From Paraburkholderia sp. HP33-1 (GTDB lineage Bacteria > Pseudomonadota > Gammaproteobacteria > Burkholderiales > Burkholderiaceae), in assembly GCF_021390595.1 (NCBI RefSeq), contig NZ_JAJEJR010000001.1, positions 868,001-932,000 on the forward strand: 64,000 nt of DNA, given 5' to 3'. A program made the translations under genes and the position numbers. A model generated the notes under the pieces. The model saw only the letters and a program-made list of their open reading frames with translations, ran no database searches and was not told where the DNA came from. Of the stretch, positions 36,249-46,169 are shown piece after piece (the first letter of the stretch is position 1; each line of letters opens with the position of its first letter).

Positions 36249-37007
36249 CTATACGCAGCGCCCCCCATCTACTTCGAGGCACACGCCGGTAATGAACTCC
36301 GCTTCATCGGAAGCCAGATACAGCGCCGCATTGGCAACATCCTGCGGCGTTGAAAACCGTCCGAGCGGAATCCCCGCCAGAAACTTCTGCCGATTCTGCG
36401 GCGTATCCTCGACACCCATGAACTCGGACAGCAGCGCCGTTTCGCCGATCACCGGATTCACGCAGTTCACGCGAATGCGCTCCGGCCCGAGTTCGACCGC
36501 GAGCGACTTGCTCGCGATGATCACCGCGCCCTTGCTGCCGTTGTACCAGACGAGTCCCGGCCGCGGCCGCACGCCCGCCGTCGACGCGATATTGATGAAG
36601 CTGCCACCGCCTTGCTCGCGAAAATACGGCACGAACTCCTGCACGCTCCAGTAGATGCTTTTCACGTTCACCGCGTAGACGCGGTCGAACTCGGCCTCGG
36701 TGACTTCGAGCACCGGCTTGTTGCGATGCGTGGTGCCGGCGTTGTTCACGACGATCTGCACGCTGCCGAAATCGCCGAGCGCGGCCTCGCGCAGCGCGTG
36801 CCAGTCGTCGCGTTGCGCGACGTTGCCGGGCACCGCGATCGCCTTGCCGCCCGCGATCGCGATCTCACTGGCGACGCGTTCGGCGGCCGGCCCGTTGAGG
36901 TCGTTCACCACGACGTTCGCGCCTTCACGCGCAAACGTCTTCGCGATGCCTTCGCCGAAACCCGAACCGCCGCCCGTGACGATGGCCGTTTTACCTGTCA
37001 ACCGCAT
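36249..37007 (-). CDS. short-chain dehydrogenase/reductase
   Basis: A 252-aa classical SDR oxidoreductase, NAD(P)-dependent. It has the dinucleotide-binding TGGGSGFGEGIA, the NNAGTT motif, the catalytic Ser in FINIASTAG and Tyr-x-x-x-Lys in WYNGSKGAV. The C-terminal FITGVCLEVDGGRCV is typical. The substrate is unknown, but its place between an aldehyde dehydrogenase and an organic-acid transporter suggests alcohol or hydroxyacid oxidation in the same pathway. The start at 37007 puts the cofactor motif at the usual position. Confidence 0.92.
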   Translation of the reverse strand: MRLTGKTAIVTGGGSGFGEGIAKTFAREGANVVVNDLNGPAAERVASEIAIAGGKAIAVPGNVAQRDDWHALREAALGDFGSVQIVVNNAGTTHRNKPVLEVTEAEFDRVYAVNVKSIYWSVQEFVPYFREQGGGSFINIASTAGVRPRPGLVWYNGSKGAVIIASKSLAVELGPERIRVNCVNPVIGETALLSEFMGVEDTPQNRQKFLAGIPLGRFSTPQDVANAALYLASDEAEFITGVCLEVDGGRCV

Positions 37008-37065
37008 GATGTCTCCGTTGTTTGTGATGGATAGAGCGATGCGTTGTTGTGCGTTACGAGATGGT

Positions 37066-38505
37066 CTAACCGTGCCGGATCGCAATCGTCTTCAGCACCG
37101 TAAAGCCATACAGCGCCTCGAAGCCTTTCTCGCGACCATGCCCCGAATGCTTGACGCCGCCGAACGGCAACTCGACGCCGCCGCCCGCGCCATAGTTGTT
37201 GATGAACACCTGGCCCGAGCGCACGCGTCGCGCGAGCCGCATCTGGCGCGCGCCGTCGCGTGTCCAGATACCGGTGACAAGCCCGTATTGCGTGCCGTTC
37301 GCGAGCGCGAGCGCTTCGTCTTCGTCGCGGAACGACATCGCGGCGAGCACCGGGCCGAACACTTCGTCGCGCGCGAGCCGGTGGCTTGCGGGTACGTCGC
37401 GCAGCAAGGTCGGAGCCTGATAGAAGCCGCTTTCGGGTGCTTCGGGAATCACTTCGCCGTGCGCGGCCATCGCGATGCCGTCGTGTTGCGCATCGGACAG
37501 GAAGTCCCATACGCGCTGCTGCTGTTTCGCGCTGATCAGCGGTCCGCAGTCGAGATCGGCCTTCGACGGCCCGACGCGCAGCGCCTGGAATGCGCTGCTG
37601 AGCCTGTCGAGCAGCGGCTCGTAAATCGCCTTGTCGATCAGCACGCGGCTGCCCGCCGAGCAGGTTTGCCCGGCGTTCTGCACGATCGCGGAGATCAGCA
37701 CCGGCAGCGCCGCGTCGAGATCGGCGTCGGCGAACACGATTTGCGGCGACTTGCCGCCGAGTTCGAGCGTGACTGGCACGTGGTTTTCAGCTGCCATCTG
37801 CGTGACGAGCTTGCCGGTATCGGGTGACCCCGTGAACGACACGTGATCGATACCCGGATGACGCGCGAGCGCTGCGCCCGCTTCGTGTCCATAGCCGGTG
37901 ACGATGTTTAGCGCGCCCGGCGGCAGGCCGGCTTCGGCGGCGAGTTCGGCGACGCGCAGCACCGAGAGACACGCGTCCTCGGCCGGCTTGACGACGCATG
38001 CGTTGCCGGCCGCGAGCGCCGCGCCGACGCTGCGCCCGAAAATCTGCATCGGATAGTTCCACGGCACGATGTGCGCGGTCACGCCGTGCGGCTCACGGAT
38101 CGTCAGCACCGTGTAGCCGAACTGGTAGGGCAGGGTTTCGCCGTGCAGCTTGTCGGCCGCGCCGGCGTAGAACTCGAAATAGCGGGTGAGCGCGGCGGCG
38201 TCGGCGCGCGCCTGCTTGAGCGGCTTGCCGGTGTCGCGCGCTTCGAGCTGCGCGAGGTCCTCCTGGCGCGCGGCCACCAGCAGCGATAGCCGGTACAGCA
38301 CGCGGCCGCGCTCGGCGGCGCTCAGCGCGCCCCACGCACCTTCGAACGCGCGGCGCGCCGCGTGCACGGCGGTGTCGATATCGGCCTCGGTGCCGCGCGC
38401 GATGCGCGTGAACGGCTGGCCGTCCGAGGGATCGAGTACGGCGATCGATTCGCCGCCGGAAGTGGCGCACCACTCGCCGCCGATGAAATGCCGGGCTTCT
38501 TCCAT
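37066..38505 (-). CDS. aldehyde dehydrogenase family protein
   Basis: A 479-aa cytoplasmic NAD(P)-dependent aldehyde dehydrogenase of the betaine/aminobutyraldehyde/lactaldehyde branch. IVPWNYPMQIFGRSVGAALAAGN, SFTGSPDTGKLV, general-base Glu in TLELGGKSPQIVFADADL and catalytic Cys in NAGQTCSAGSRV are all present. An AAGGAG ribosome binding site lies 7 nt before the ATG. It is first in an ALDH-SDR-MFS group, with gaps of 58 and 77 nt, and is divergent from ppa. The substrate is not predicted. Confidence 0.92.
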   Translation of the reverse strand: MEEARHFIGGEWCATSGGESIAVLDPSDGQPFTRIARGTEADIDTAVHAARRAFEGAWGALSAAERGRVLYRLSLLVAARQEDLAQLEARDTGKPLKQARADAAALTRYFEFYAGAADKLHGETLPYQFGYTVLTIREPHGVTAHIVPWNYPMQIFGRSVGAALAAGNACVVKPAEDACLSVLRVAELAAEAGLPPGALNIVTGYGHEAGAALARHPGIDHVSFTGSPDTGKLVTQMAAENHVPVTLELGGKSPQIVFADADLDAALPVLISAIVQNAGQTCSAGSRVLIDKAIYEPLLDRLSSAFQALRVGPSKADLDCGPLISAKQQQRVWDFLSDAQHDGIAMAAHGEVIPEAPESGFYQAPTLLRDVPASHRLARDEVFGPVLAAMSFRDEDEALALANGTQYGLVTGIWTRDGARQMRLARRVRSGQVFINNYGAGGGVELPFGGVKHSGHGREKGFEALYGFTVLKTIAIRHG

Positions 38506-38805
38506 GCATGCTCCTTGAAGATGACGCGCGGCCGTTGTGCGGCGGCGCCGGTTCGAAGGGGAGACACAAAACGGTAGAGACGCGAAGCGTAAGTCGCCAG
38601 ACGATTATCGCGCCGATCCAACCGCGGATGCCACCTGCCGATTGGCTATAATGGCGCATTCCGCACGGTCCGGTGCGCGGCCCCGTCGTTCGGGGGCAGA
38701 GGGTTTCAGGGTTCGGCGTTCGCGGTTCACAAAGCATTCGCATCGCATCCGCAGCCCGCGCACCGTTCGCCGCATTCCGACTTCCATCCCCTTCAGAGAG
38801 CGCTC
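38506..38805. other. divergent intergenic region between aldehyde dehydrogenase and ppa
   Basis: 300 nt without a supported gene. It must contain promoters in both directions. A GGCTATAATGGCGC segment (TATAAT at 38646-38651) is a perfect -10 hexamer on the plus strand, probably for ppa; I do not see a strong -35 partner. Confidence 0.5.
38646..38651 (+). promoter_or_regulatory. -10 hexamer, probable ppa promoter
   Basis: TATAAT matches the sigma70 consensus perfectly, about 155 nt before the ppa ATG. A candidate -35 is the nearby GCCACC region, which is weak. Confidence 0.5.
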
Positions 38806-39333
38806 ATGAGCTTCAATCACGTTCCCGCAGGCAAAGACCTTCCGCAAGATTTCAACGTCATCATCGAAATCCCGGCGCAAAGCGACCCGGTGAAGTACGA
38901 AGCCGACAAGGATCTGGGCCTGCTCGTCGTCGACCGATTCATCGGCACCGGCATGCGCTATCCGGCCAACTACGGCTTCATTCCGCAGACGCTGTCGGGC
39001 GACGGCGACCCGGTCGACGTGCTGGTGATCACGCCGTTCCCGCTGCTCGCTGGCTCGGTGGTGCGCGCCCGCGCGCTCGGCATGCTGCAGATGACCGACG
39101 AATCGGGCGTCGACGCAAAGCTGATCGCCGTCCCGCATGACAAGGTTTGCCCGATGACGGCGGACCTGAAGTCGGTCGACGATGTGCCGGCTTATCTGAA
39201 GGACCAGATCAAGCATTTCTTCGAGCAGTACAAGGCGCTCGAGAAGGGCAAGTGGGTGAAGGTCGACGGTTGGGCGGGGCTCGACGCCGCGCACAAGGAA
39301 ATCAGCGAAGGCGTGGCGAACTACAAGAAGTGA
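38806..39333 (+). CDS. ppa: inorganic pyrophosphatase
   Basis: A 175-aa cytoplasmic family I soluble pyrophosphatase that hydrolyses PPi to phosphate and drives biosynthetic reactions. [30 protein letters not shown] carries the conserved substrate residues and the Asp metal ligands (DGDPVD). The length is normal. It ends 50 nt before a strong terminator. Confidence 0.98.
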   Translation: MSFNHVPAGKDLPQDFNVIIEIPAQSDPVKYEADKDLGLLVVDRFIGTGMRYPANYGFIPQTLSGDGDPVDVLVITPFPLLAGSVVRARALGMLQMTDESGVDAKLIAVPHDKVCPMTADLKSVDDVPAYLKDQIKHFFEQYKALEKGKWVKVDGWAGLDAAHKEISEGVANYKK

Positions 39334-39382
39334 GCCGCGTCGGCGCAAAACGCGACCGACAGAAAACGAAAGCTCGCTGACG

Positions 39383-39409
39383 AAGCGCCCCTGGTGGGGC
39401 GCTTTTTTT
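39383..39409 (+). terminator. terminator of ppa
   Basis: AAGCGCCCC-TGGT-GGGGCGCTT followed by a T-run: 9-bp perfect stem. Confidence 0.92.
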
Positions 39410-39562
39410 ATGCCGTCGGATCGGTGCCCGGGCGGCAACGGCGGGTTGAATTCTGACAGTCCCGCTCTACAGTAATGACGTGAAGGTGAATGGGCGCAGG
39501 CCGATACGCCGTACCGGATCCGATGGCCGCGAGGCGCACGCCACGCCTCGGAGGACACGCTC

Positions 39563-39931
39563 ATGAGCACGTTGAAGGCGAAGATCCGGCATGAAGTCTC
39601 GAAGGCCATTCCGCCCACGCTGTTTTTCTTCGTGATTCTGCATATCGTCGCGCTGTGCCGCGCGTTGATGGTGCGCGGCACGGGGATCTCGTTGCCCGTT
39701 TCGGCTTCGGTGCTGATCGCGGACCTGCTGCCGTTCATCAACCGGTTTCCCGAAAAGCCGCTGATCTGGAACGTCGTGTGGAAGACCTTCATGTATGCGC
39801 TGGTCGCGCTCGCGGTTCACTATCCGGAGCGGCTCTTCGAGTTCTGGAAGCACGCGTCTGGCCTCATTGAGGCGAACTCGCGTCTGCGGCCGGATTTTCT
39901 TGCGGAACAGAATCGGCCCGTGGACGGGTGA
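39563..39931 (+). CDS. small membrane protein, unknown
   Basis: A 122-aa protein with probably two or three membrane segments: PTLFFFVILHIVALCRALMV (about 18-37), SLPVSASVLIADLLPFI (about 43-59) and WKTFMYALVALAVHY (about 72-86). The C-terminal part is charged. I do not recognise a family. GGAGGACACGCTC supplies a ribosome binding site 11 nt before the ATG. Confidence 0.65.
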   Translation: MSTLKAKIRHEVSKAIPPTLFFFVILHIVALCRALMVRGTGISLPVSASVLIADLLPFINRFPEKPLIWNVVWKTFMYALVALAVHYPERLFEFWKHASGLIEANSRLRPDFLAEQNRPVDG

Positions 39932-40092
39932 AATCGCGACGACCGCACCGCATAACCTGAATGCATCGCCAGGATGTACGGAACGCATTTTTATATTTAG
40001 GTGTAAACCCTTATCATTCGCCGCACGACCTCGCGCGCGATCTCACCGCTGCATCCCCGCGCGTCTCCATAACTTCAAAAAGCACTGTCCGG

Positions 40093-42189
40093 ATGATGAA
40101 CCGCAGCAAGTCCCACTCGACATCGCCGCGCTGGTCGACCCGGCTGCATTCGGTCGTCACCGCGATCTACCGCAAGCGGCCGGTCTGGATGGTGTCGTTC
40201 GCGGCGAGCGAGGCGAATCTGTCGGAGGGCTTGCGAGCGGCGTGCGCGTCGACGGCGATGCTCGCGCTCGGCAACGTACTGCACGATCCCATGTTCGCGT
40301 GGGCCGCGATCGGCGCGTTCTGGACCTGCCTCGCCGACGCGGCCGGCTCGAACCGCGCGCGCTTCATGTCGATGATGGGTTTCGCGCTGCTGTCGACGCT
40401 GTGCGGCGGTATCACCGAGTTCGCGTCCGCCGCAGGCACCGCGTTCGCCGCGCTCGCGGTGCTCGCGTTCACGACGCTCGGCGCATTCGGCCGCATCTGG
40501 GGCGCGGCCACGTCGCAGGTGACGATCCTCGCGGCGACCGCCTGCGTCGTGATGGTCGACCGGCCGATGCACGACGCGCGCGCGGGGTTTGCGTTTCTGG
40601 CTGTCTATCTGGCCGGTTGTCTGTTCGCGATCGTGCTGAGTCTGACGGTGTGGCGCATTCATCCGTTCGGCGCGAGCCGCGCGTCGTTGCGCGCGGTGTA
40701 TCTGCGCCTCGCCGACGTCGCGTTCGATAGTGCGCGTCTCGTCGGCGAGCGTGCCGCGCCGCGCGACTGGGCTACGCATGCCGCGCGGTTTCGCGCCGAC
40801 GCGCGCGCGTCGCTCGAACGTTCGCGCGATGCGCTCGCGAGTGTCCCCGCATCGAAGGCGGGCGGCGCGGCGGTCTACGATACGCTGCTTGGCCTCCTGA
40901 CCGATGGCGAAGCGTTGTTCGCGTATCTGATTGCGGTGTCGGGCGCGGCCGAGAAAGTGCCCGACGATGCGCGCCGCACGCAACGCGCGGCGCGCCTGCT
41001 CAATGCGATTGGCGAAGTGCTCAGCGACATCGGCAGCGCGACCGGCGATGCATGCTGGGAGCGTCTCGCGGATCCGCAGGCGCGTCTGCGGCGTCTCGCG
41101 CATCGGCTCGAAAGCGCGTTGCCCGAACCGGTGAAGCTGCAATCCGGTTTCGAACTTGTCGATTTCGCGCCGCGTGAGGTGCACGTCGAGACGTGGAGCG
41201 CGTGCGTCGCGCGTTATACGGCGCGCGCGTGGTCGACGCTGAAGGCGAACCTGTCGTGGCAGTCGGTCGGCTTGCGTCATGCGGCGCGTGTCGGTGTGAC
41301 GACGACGGCGGGCTTCATCGTGATTCGCGCGCTCGGTCTGCCGTTTGGCTACTGGGCGACGATGGCGACGCTGCTGATCTTGCAGCCGTCGATCGCGGCG
41401 ACGTGGCCGCGCAGCATCGAGCGCGCGGCGGGCAGCATCGTCGGCGGCGTGCTCGCGGCGGCGATCGGCTATGCAATTCATTCGCCGCTCGCCATCTCGC
41501 TCGTGGTGTTCCCGCTCGTCATGGCGACGATGGCGCTGCGCCCGGTCAGCTACAGCCTGTTCGTGCTGTTTCTGACGCCGGCCTTCGTGCTCGTCGCCGA
41601 CTTTGCGACGCCCGGCGCCAACGAGCTGGCGTTCGCGCTGACGCGGCTCGGCAATAATGTGCTCGGCTGCGTGCTTGCGCTCATCGCGACCTTCCTTCTA
41701 TGGCCGACGCGCGAGAAGCTCGACGTGCGCGTCTATCTCGGCGACGCGGTGCGCGCGAATCTCGCGTATCTGCGTGCGTCGCTGGAAGCGCCGCGGCACA
41801 GCGGCAAGGAGATCGAGCAATTGCGCCGCGCGGCCGGCCTCACCAGCAACAACGCGGAGGAAGCGATCGGCCGCGTGCGCCTCGAAAAGCTCGAGGACTC
41901 GATGGCCGATACGGTGACGCTGACGGTGCTGAGTCTGCTGCGGCGGATGGCCGGGACCGCGACGCAGTTGCGCCTCACAGCGAACCGCCGCGACATGCAT
42001 AGCGAACTCGACGAATGGGTCGCGGCGATGAGCGCGGCCATCGTGGCCGCGTTGAACCGGACGTTACGGCCGGTGCGGCTCGAGTTGCCCGCGCGCGAGC
42101 AGTTGACGTCGCTGGAAGCAGATGTGGTCGGCGAGCTGGCGCGCGTGCATCGGCTGTTGACCGAGAGGATGCGCGAGGCGAGGGGCTAG
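40093..42189 (+). CDS. FUSC family (AaeB-like) efflux protein
   Basis: A 698-aa membrane protein of the fusaric acid resistance/aromatic acid exporter family. There are two hydrophobic blocks (about 45-165 and 380-510), each followed by a soluble helical region (about 165-370 and 520-698), which is the FUSC architecture. LRAACASTAMLALGNVLHDPMFAWAAIGAFWTCLAD and LRHAARVGVTTTAGFIVIRALGLPFGYWATMATLLILQPSI are the repeated core motifs. AaeA- and outer-membrane-type partners are absent here. The start is uncertain: ATG 40093 or 40096 are both reasonable; an ATG at 39961 adds 44 unsupported residues. Confidence 0.85.
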   Translation: MMNRSKSHSTSPRWSTRLHSVVTAIYRKRPVWMVSFAASEANLSEGLRAACASTAMLALGNVLHDPMFAWAAIGAFWTCLADAAGSNRARFMSMMGFALLSTLCGGITEFASAAGTAFAALAVLAFTTLGAFGRIWGAATSQVTILAATACVVMVDRPMHDARAGFAFLAVYLAGCLFAIVLSLTVWRIHPFGASRASLRAVYLRLADVAFDSARLVGERAAPRDWATHAARFRADARASLERSRDALASVPASKAGGAAVYDTLLGLLTDGEALFAYLIAVSGAAEKVPDDARRTQRAARLLNAIGEVLSDIGSATGDACWERLADPQARLRRLAHRLESALPEPVKLQSGFELVDFAPREVHVETWSACVARYTARAWSTLKANLSWQSVGLRHAARVGVTTTAGFIVIRALGLPFGYWATMATLLILQPSIAATWPRSIERAAGSIVGGVLAAAIGYAIHSPLAISLVVFPLVMATMALRPVSYSLFVLFLTPAFVLVADFATPGANELAFALTRLGNNVLGCVLALIATFLLWPTREKLDVRVYLGDAVRANLAYLRASLEAPRHSGKEIEQLRRAAGLTSNNAEEAIGRVRLEKLEDSMADTVTLTVLSLLRRMAGTATQLRLTANRRDMHSELDEWVAAMSAAIVAALNRTLRPVRLELPAREQLTSLEADVVGELARVHRLLTERMREARG

Positions 42190-42195
42190 CGCGGC

Positions 42196-42510
42196 TCAGC
42201 CCGGGTTATCCCCGTCTTCCGCCTCGGCATTCACCACGACCTCCGGCAACACCGACTGCAGCGAAAACATCCCCGCCGCCAATGCGCGCTTGTCTGCGGG
42301 CGTGAGCCGCTTGACCCAATACTCGGCGCGCGACGCGCTCGACCGATCCGCCAGCTCGAACGACGCCAGCACCCGCACAGGCTTGCGCGCGCGCGTATAG
42401 CGCGCGCCCGTGCCGCTTACGTGTTTGTCGAAGCGAGCGGCGACATCGGTGGCGATGCCGGTATAGACGCTGCCGTCCGAGCATTCGAGCAGATAGAGAA
42501 ACCACGCCAT
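42196..42510 (-). CDS. GIY-YIG endonuclease superfamily protein
   Basis: A 104-aa protein of the GIY-YIG/UvrC N-terminal superfamily. MAWFLYLLECSDGSVYTGIATDVAARFDKHVSGTGARYTR has the Y-L-L and Y-T-G versions of GIY and YIG, followed by the conserved Arg. The related YhbQ/SLX1-like family consists of small solo nucleases. It is convergent with the FUSC gene (6 nt apart). The start at 42510 is set by the family N-terminus. Confidence 0.88.
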   Translation of the reverse strand: MAWFLYLLECSDGSVYTGIATDVAARFDKHVSGTGARYTRARKPVRVLASFELADRSSASRAEYWVKRLTPADKRALAAGMFSLQSVLPEVVVNAEAEDGDNPG

Positions 42511-42520
42511 AACCGCGCTT

Positions 42521-43690
42521 CTAGCCTTTGAACGGATTGTGATCACGCAGCTCGTCCACGTACGCGTGGATGCTGTTCTTTTCGTTATCGAGGAAATGGC
42601 CGACCGCATCGGCAAACGCCGGATGCGCGAGCCAATGCGTCGAGCGCGTAACCGTCGGCAGAAAGCCGCGCGCCATCTTGTGCTCGCCCTGCGCGCCGCC
42701 TTCGAATGCACCGAGCTTTTCTTCGATGCAGAATTCGAGCGGCTGATAGTACGCGGTCTCGAAGTGCAAACAAGGCACGTGTTCGAGCGCGCCCCAGTAG
42801 CGGCCGTACAACGTGCCGCCTGTTTTCTCGTCGCGCTGATAGACGACGAGCGAACTCGCGATCGGCTTGCCCTCGTATTCGGCGATCACGAGCAGCAGAT
42901 TCTCGGGCATCGACGCGCCGATCATGCGGAAGAAGTCGAGGTTCAGATACGGACTCGAAAAATGCTCGCGATAGGTTTGCCGATAGCACTTGCTGAAGAA
43001 GCGCCAGTCGGCATCCTTGATGTCCTCGCCGCGGATCCTGCGCATCGTGATGCCCGCCTCGCGCACCTTGCGACGTTCGGCGCGGATGTTCTTGCGCTTC
43101 TTCTGTTCGAGCGTCGACAGGAAATCTTCGAAGTCGCGATAGCCGTCGTTGAGCCAGTGAAACTGCACGCCTTCGCGTTGCATCATGCCGATATCGGTGA
43201 GCGCGTCCGCTTCGCTTTGCGCCGGGAACAGCACATGCAGCGACGACACCTCGGCCTGCTCGGCGAACGCCATCAGCGTCGCCGCGAGATGGCGCAGCGC
43301 GTGGTCATTCGCCGACAGCAGGCGGGTGCCCTGCACCGGTGTGAACGGCACCGCGCACAGCAGCTTCGGGTAGTAGGGCAGGCCGTTGCGCTTGTACGCG
43401 TCGGCCCAGGCCCAGTCGAACACGTACTCGCCGTACGAGTGCCCCTTCAGATACACGGGCGCCGCCGCCGCGAGCTTGCCCGTGCGCGCGTCGGCCAGCG
43501 TGACGAATTGCGGCGCCCAACCCGTGTCGGGGACCGCGCATTGCGTCGCGTTGAGCGCGCTCAGAAACTCGTGCCGTAAAAACGGCGTGGGCTGCGGCTG
43601 CGCGGCGAGAAGGGCGTTCCACTCGGCGGCGTCCACCTCGGAAGGAGATGCCAGAATGCCCGTGCGATAATCGATGCGTTGATGGTTCAA
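42521..43690 (-). CDS. FemAB-like GNAT acyltransferase (DUF482)
   Basis: A 389-aa protein of the DUF482/PF04339 peptidogalycan-synthesis-like family with a duplicated GNAT fold. TPFLRHEFLSALNATQCAVPDTGW, the LEQKKRKNIRAERRKVREAGI region and the TLYGRYWGALEHVPCLHFETAYYQPLEFCIEEKLGAFEGGAQGEHKMARGF block are characteristic. The substrate is unknown. It is 10 nt upstream of the GIY-YIG gene on the same strand and divergent from nadE. Confidence 0.9.
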   Translation of the reverse strand: MNHQRIDYRTGILASPSEVDAAEWNALLAAQPQPTPFLRHEFLSALNATQCAVPDTGWAPQFVTLADARTGKLAAAAPVYLKGHSYGEYVFDWAWADAYKRNGLPYYPKLLCAVPFTPVQGTRLLSANDHALRHLAATLMAFAEQAEVSSLHVLFPAQSEADALTDIGMMQREGVQFHWLNDGYRDFEDFLSTLEQKKRKNIRAERRKVREAGITMRRIRGEDIKDADWRFFSKCYRQTYREHFSSPYLNLDFFRMIGASMPENLLLVIAEYEGKPIASSLVVYQRDEKTGGTLYGRYWGALEHVPCLHFETAYYQPLEFCIEEKLGAFEGGAQGEHKMARGFLPTVTRSTHWLAHPAFADAVGHFLDNEKNSIHAYVDELRDHNPFKG

Positions 43691-43841
43691 TCTGCGTGAC
43701 TGTTTGCAATGACCGGCGCGGCGCTGTGAAGATGAAGCGGCCGTGTCGTTGGTTAAGTTCGTTTATCCGGTGTATCCAATTCCGTCGAGCCATCGTGCCA
43801 CGGTACCCGCGAGCCGTGAAGGCTTGCCTGTCGATCCTGCC

Positions 43842-45542
43842 ATGAAGACCCGAATCGCTCTTGCTCAAATCAATGTCACTGTCGGCGATTTCGCCGGCAA
43901 CGTCGCGAAGATCGTCGCCGCGGCGCGTGCCGCGCATAGCGACGGTGCGAAGCTGCTGGTCGCGCCTGAACTCGCGCTGTCGGGTTATCCGCCCGAAGAC
44001 CTGCTGCTGCGCCCCGCGTTCTACACCGCGAGCGCGGCCGCGTTGGCCGATCTCGCCGCGCAACTGAAGCCGTTCACGGGATTGCATGTGATCGTCGGTC
44101 ATCCGCTGCGCGACGTGACGGACAACCTGGCGAACGGCCATGGTAATGCAAACGCGCCGATCGAGCGCGGCGTGCCGCCGGTCGATACGTTCAACGCGGC
44201 CTCGCTGATCGTCGACGGCGAAGTGAGGGGCACCTATCGCAAGCAGGATCTGCCGAACACCGAGGTGTTCGACGAGAAGCGCTACTTCGCATCCGACCCG
44301 CAGCCGTTCGTGTTCGAACTCGATGGCATCAGGTATGGCGTCGTGATCTGCGAGGACGTATGGCATGCGTCGGCCGCGCAGATGGCGAAGGCCGCCGGGG
44401 CACAGGTGCTGCTGATTCCGAACGGCTCGCCATATCATCTGAACAAGGAAGCGGTGCGCTTCGATATCCTGCGCGCGCGGATTCGCGAGACCGGCATCCC
44501 GATGGTGTACGTGAACATGGTCGGCGGCCAGGACGAACTCGTGTTCGACGGCGGCTCGTTCGTGCTCGACGCGCAGGGCGAACTCGTCGCGAAGCTCGCG
44601 CAGTTCGAGGAAACCACCGCGATCGTCGAGTTCGACAACGGCACGCCGCTGCCGGCCGCGATTGCGCCGGAACAGTCGATCGAAGCGCAGGTGTACGCGG
44701 CGCTCGTGATGGGTGTGCGCGACTACATCGGCAAGAACGGTTTTCCGGGTGCTTTGATCGGTCTGTCGGGCGGCGTCGATTCGGCGCTCGTGCTGGCCGT
44801 TGCATGCGACGCGCTCGGCGCTGACAAGGTGCGCGCGGTGATGATGCCGTCGCGCTACACGGCCGACATCTCCACCACCGACGCCGCCGACATGGCGCGC
44901 CGCGTCGGCGTGCGCTACGACGAGATCGCGATCGCGCCGATGTTCGACGCGTTCCGCGGCTCGCTCGCCGAAGAGTTCGCGGGTCGCGCCGAAGATGCGA
45001 CCGAAGAGAACATTCAGGCGCGTATTCGCGGCACGCTGCTGATGGCGCTGTCGAACAAGTTCGGTTCGATCGTGCTGACCACCGGCAACAAGAGCGAGAT
45101 GGCGGTCGGCTACTGCACGCTGTATGGCGACATGGCCGGCGGCTTCGCGGTGATCAAGGACATCGCGAAGACGCTCGTGTACCGCTTGTGCCGCTATCGC
45201 AACGCGGCCACCACATTCGCGACCCGCGACGTGATTCCCGAGCGCATTCTGACGCGCGCGCCGTCGGCGGAGCTGCGCGAGAACCAGACCGACCAGGACA
45301 GCCTGCCCGAATACGAGGTACTCGACGCGATCATGCGTATGTACATGGAGGAGGATCGTTCGCTCGCGGAGATCATCGGGGCGGGCTACGCGGTCGACGA
45401 CGTAAAGCGCGTCACGCGGCTGATCAAGATCAACGAGTACAAGCGTCGTCAGGCGCCGATCGGCATTCGTGTCACGCATCGCGCGTTCGGCCGCGACTGG
45501 CGTTATCCGATCACGTCGCGCTACACCGAGCCGGTGGAGTGA
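43842..45542 (+). CDS. nadE: glutamine-hydrolysing NAD+ synthase
   Basis: A 566-aa cytoplasmic two-domain enzyme for the last step of NAD+ synthesis from nicotinate adenine dinucleotide. The N-terminal nitrilase-type glutaminase has catalytic Glu in APELALSGYPPEDL, Lys in YRKQDLPN and Cys in GVVICEDVWH. The C-terminal synthetase has the PP-loop GLSGGVDSALVLA (about 305) and NKSEMAVGYCTLYGDMAGG. The start at 43842 agrees with the family; the upstream in-frame extension does not resemble it. glnB follows 102 nt downstream on the same strand. Confidence 0.96.
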   Translation: MKTRIALAQINVTVGDFAGNVAKIVAAARAAHSDGAKLLVAPELALSGYPPEDLLLRPAFYTASAAALADLAAQLKPFTGLHVIVGHPLRDVTDNLANGHGNANAPIERGVPPVDTFNAASLIVDGEVRGTYRKQDLPNTEVFDEKRYFASDPQPFVFELDGIRYGVVICEDVWHASAAQMAKAAGAQVLLIPNGSPYHLNKEAVRFDILRARIRETGIPMVYVNMVGGQDELVFDGGSFVLDAQGELVAKLAQFEETTAIVEFDNGTPLPAAIAPEQSIEAQVYAALVMGVRDYIGKNGFPGALIGLSGGVDSALVLAVACDALGADKVRAVMMPSRYTADISTTDAADMARRVGVRYDEIAIAPMFDAFRGSLAEEFAGRAEDATEENIQARIRGTLLMALSNKFGSIVLTTGNKSEMAVGYCTLYGDMAGGFAVIKDIAKTLVYRLCRYRNAATTFATRDVIPERILTRAPSAELRENQTDQDSLPEYEVLDAIMRMYMEEDRSLAEIIGAGYAVDDVKRVTRLIKINEYKRRQAPIGIRVTHRAFGRDWRYPITSRYTEPVE

Positions 45543-45590
45543 AAAACGATATACGCGTGCGGATGCCGCAATGCATCCGGCGCGGCGTAG

Positions 45591-45983
<393 letters not shown>

Positions 45984-46041
45984 GTCGGCGCATTCTCGCA
46001 CCGGCCCGGTGCGTGCAATGACTCAAAATTGCGCGGCCAAT

Positions 46042-46077
46042 AAAAAACGGTGCAATACCCTTGCGGATATTGCACCG
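46042..46077 (-). terminator. terminator downstream of the porin (distal)
   Basis: CGGTGCAATA...TATTGCACCG is a perfect 10-bp stem; on the minus strand it is followed by TTTTTTA. It is 93 nt past the porin stop and also lies between glnB and the porin, so as a hairpin it may protect both transcripts. Confidence 0.85.
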
Positions 46078-46134
46078 ATACGCGCCTCTCGCAGCAGCGT
46101 GAAAAAAGATTCTCTTGGAGAAACTTGTGTTACA

Positions 46135-46157
46135 CCCCGAGGGTCATGCCCTCGGGG
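46135..46157 (-). terminator. hairpin directly after the porin gene
   Basis: CCCCGAGGG-TCATG-CCCTCGGGG, a perfect 9-bp stem 13 nt past the stop, without a T-run. It is probably an mRNA 3' protecting hairpin or partial terminator. Confidence 0.6.
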
Positions 46158-46169
46158 CGCACCGTTCGA

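Noticed and set aside
38540..38560. tRNA T-loop-like GGTTCGAA
   Set aside because: No acceptor stem, anticodon arm or CCA context surrounds it; no tRNA was found elsewhere in the window.
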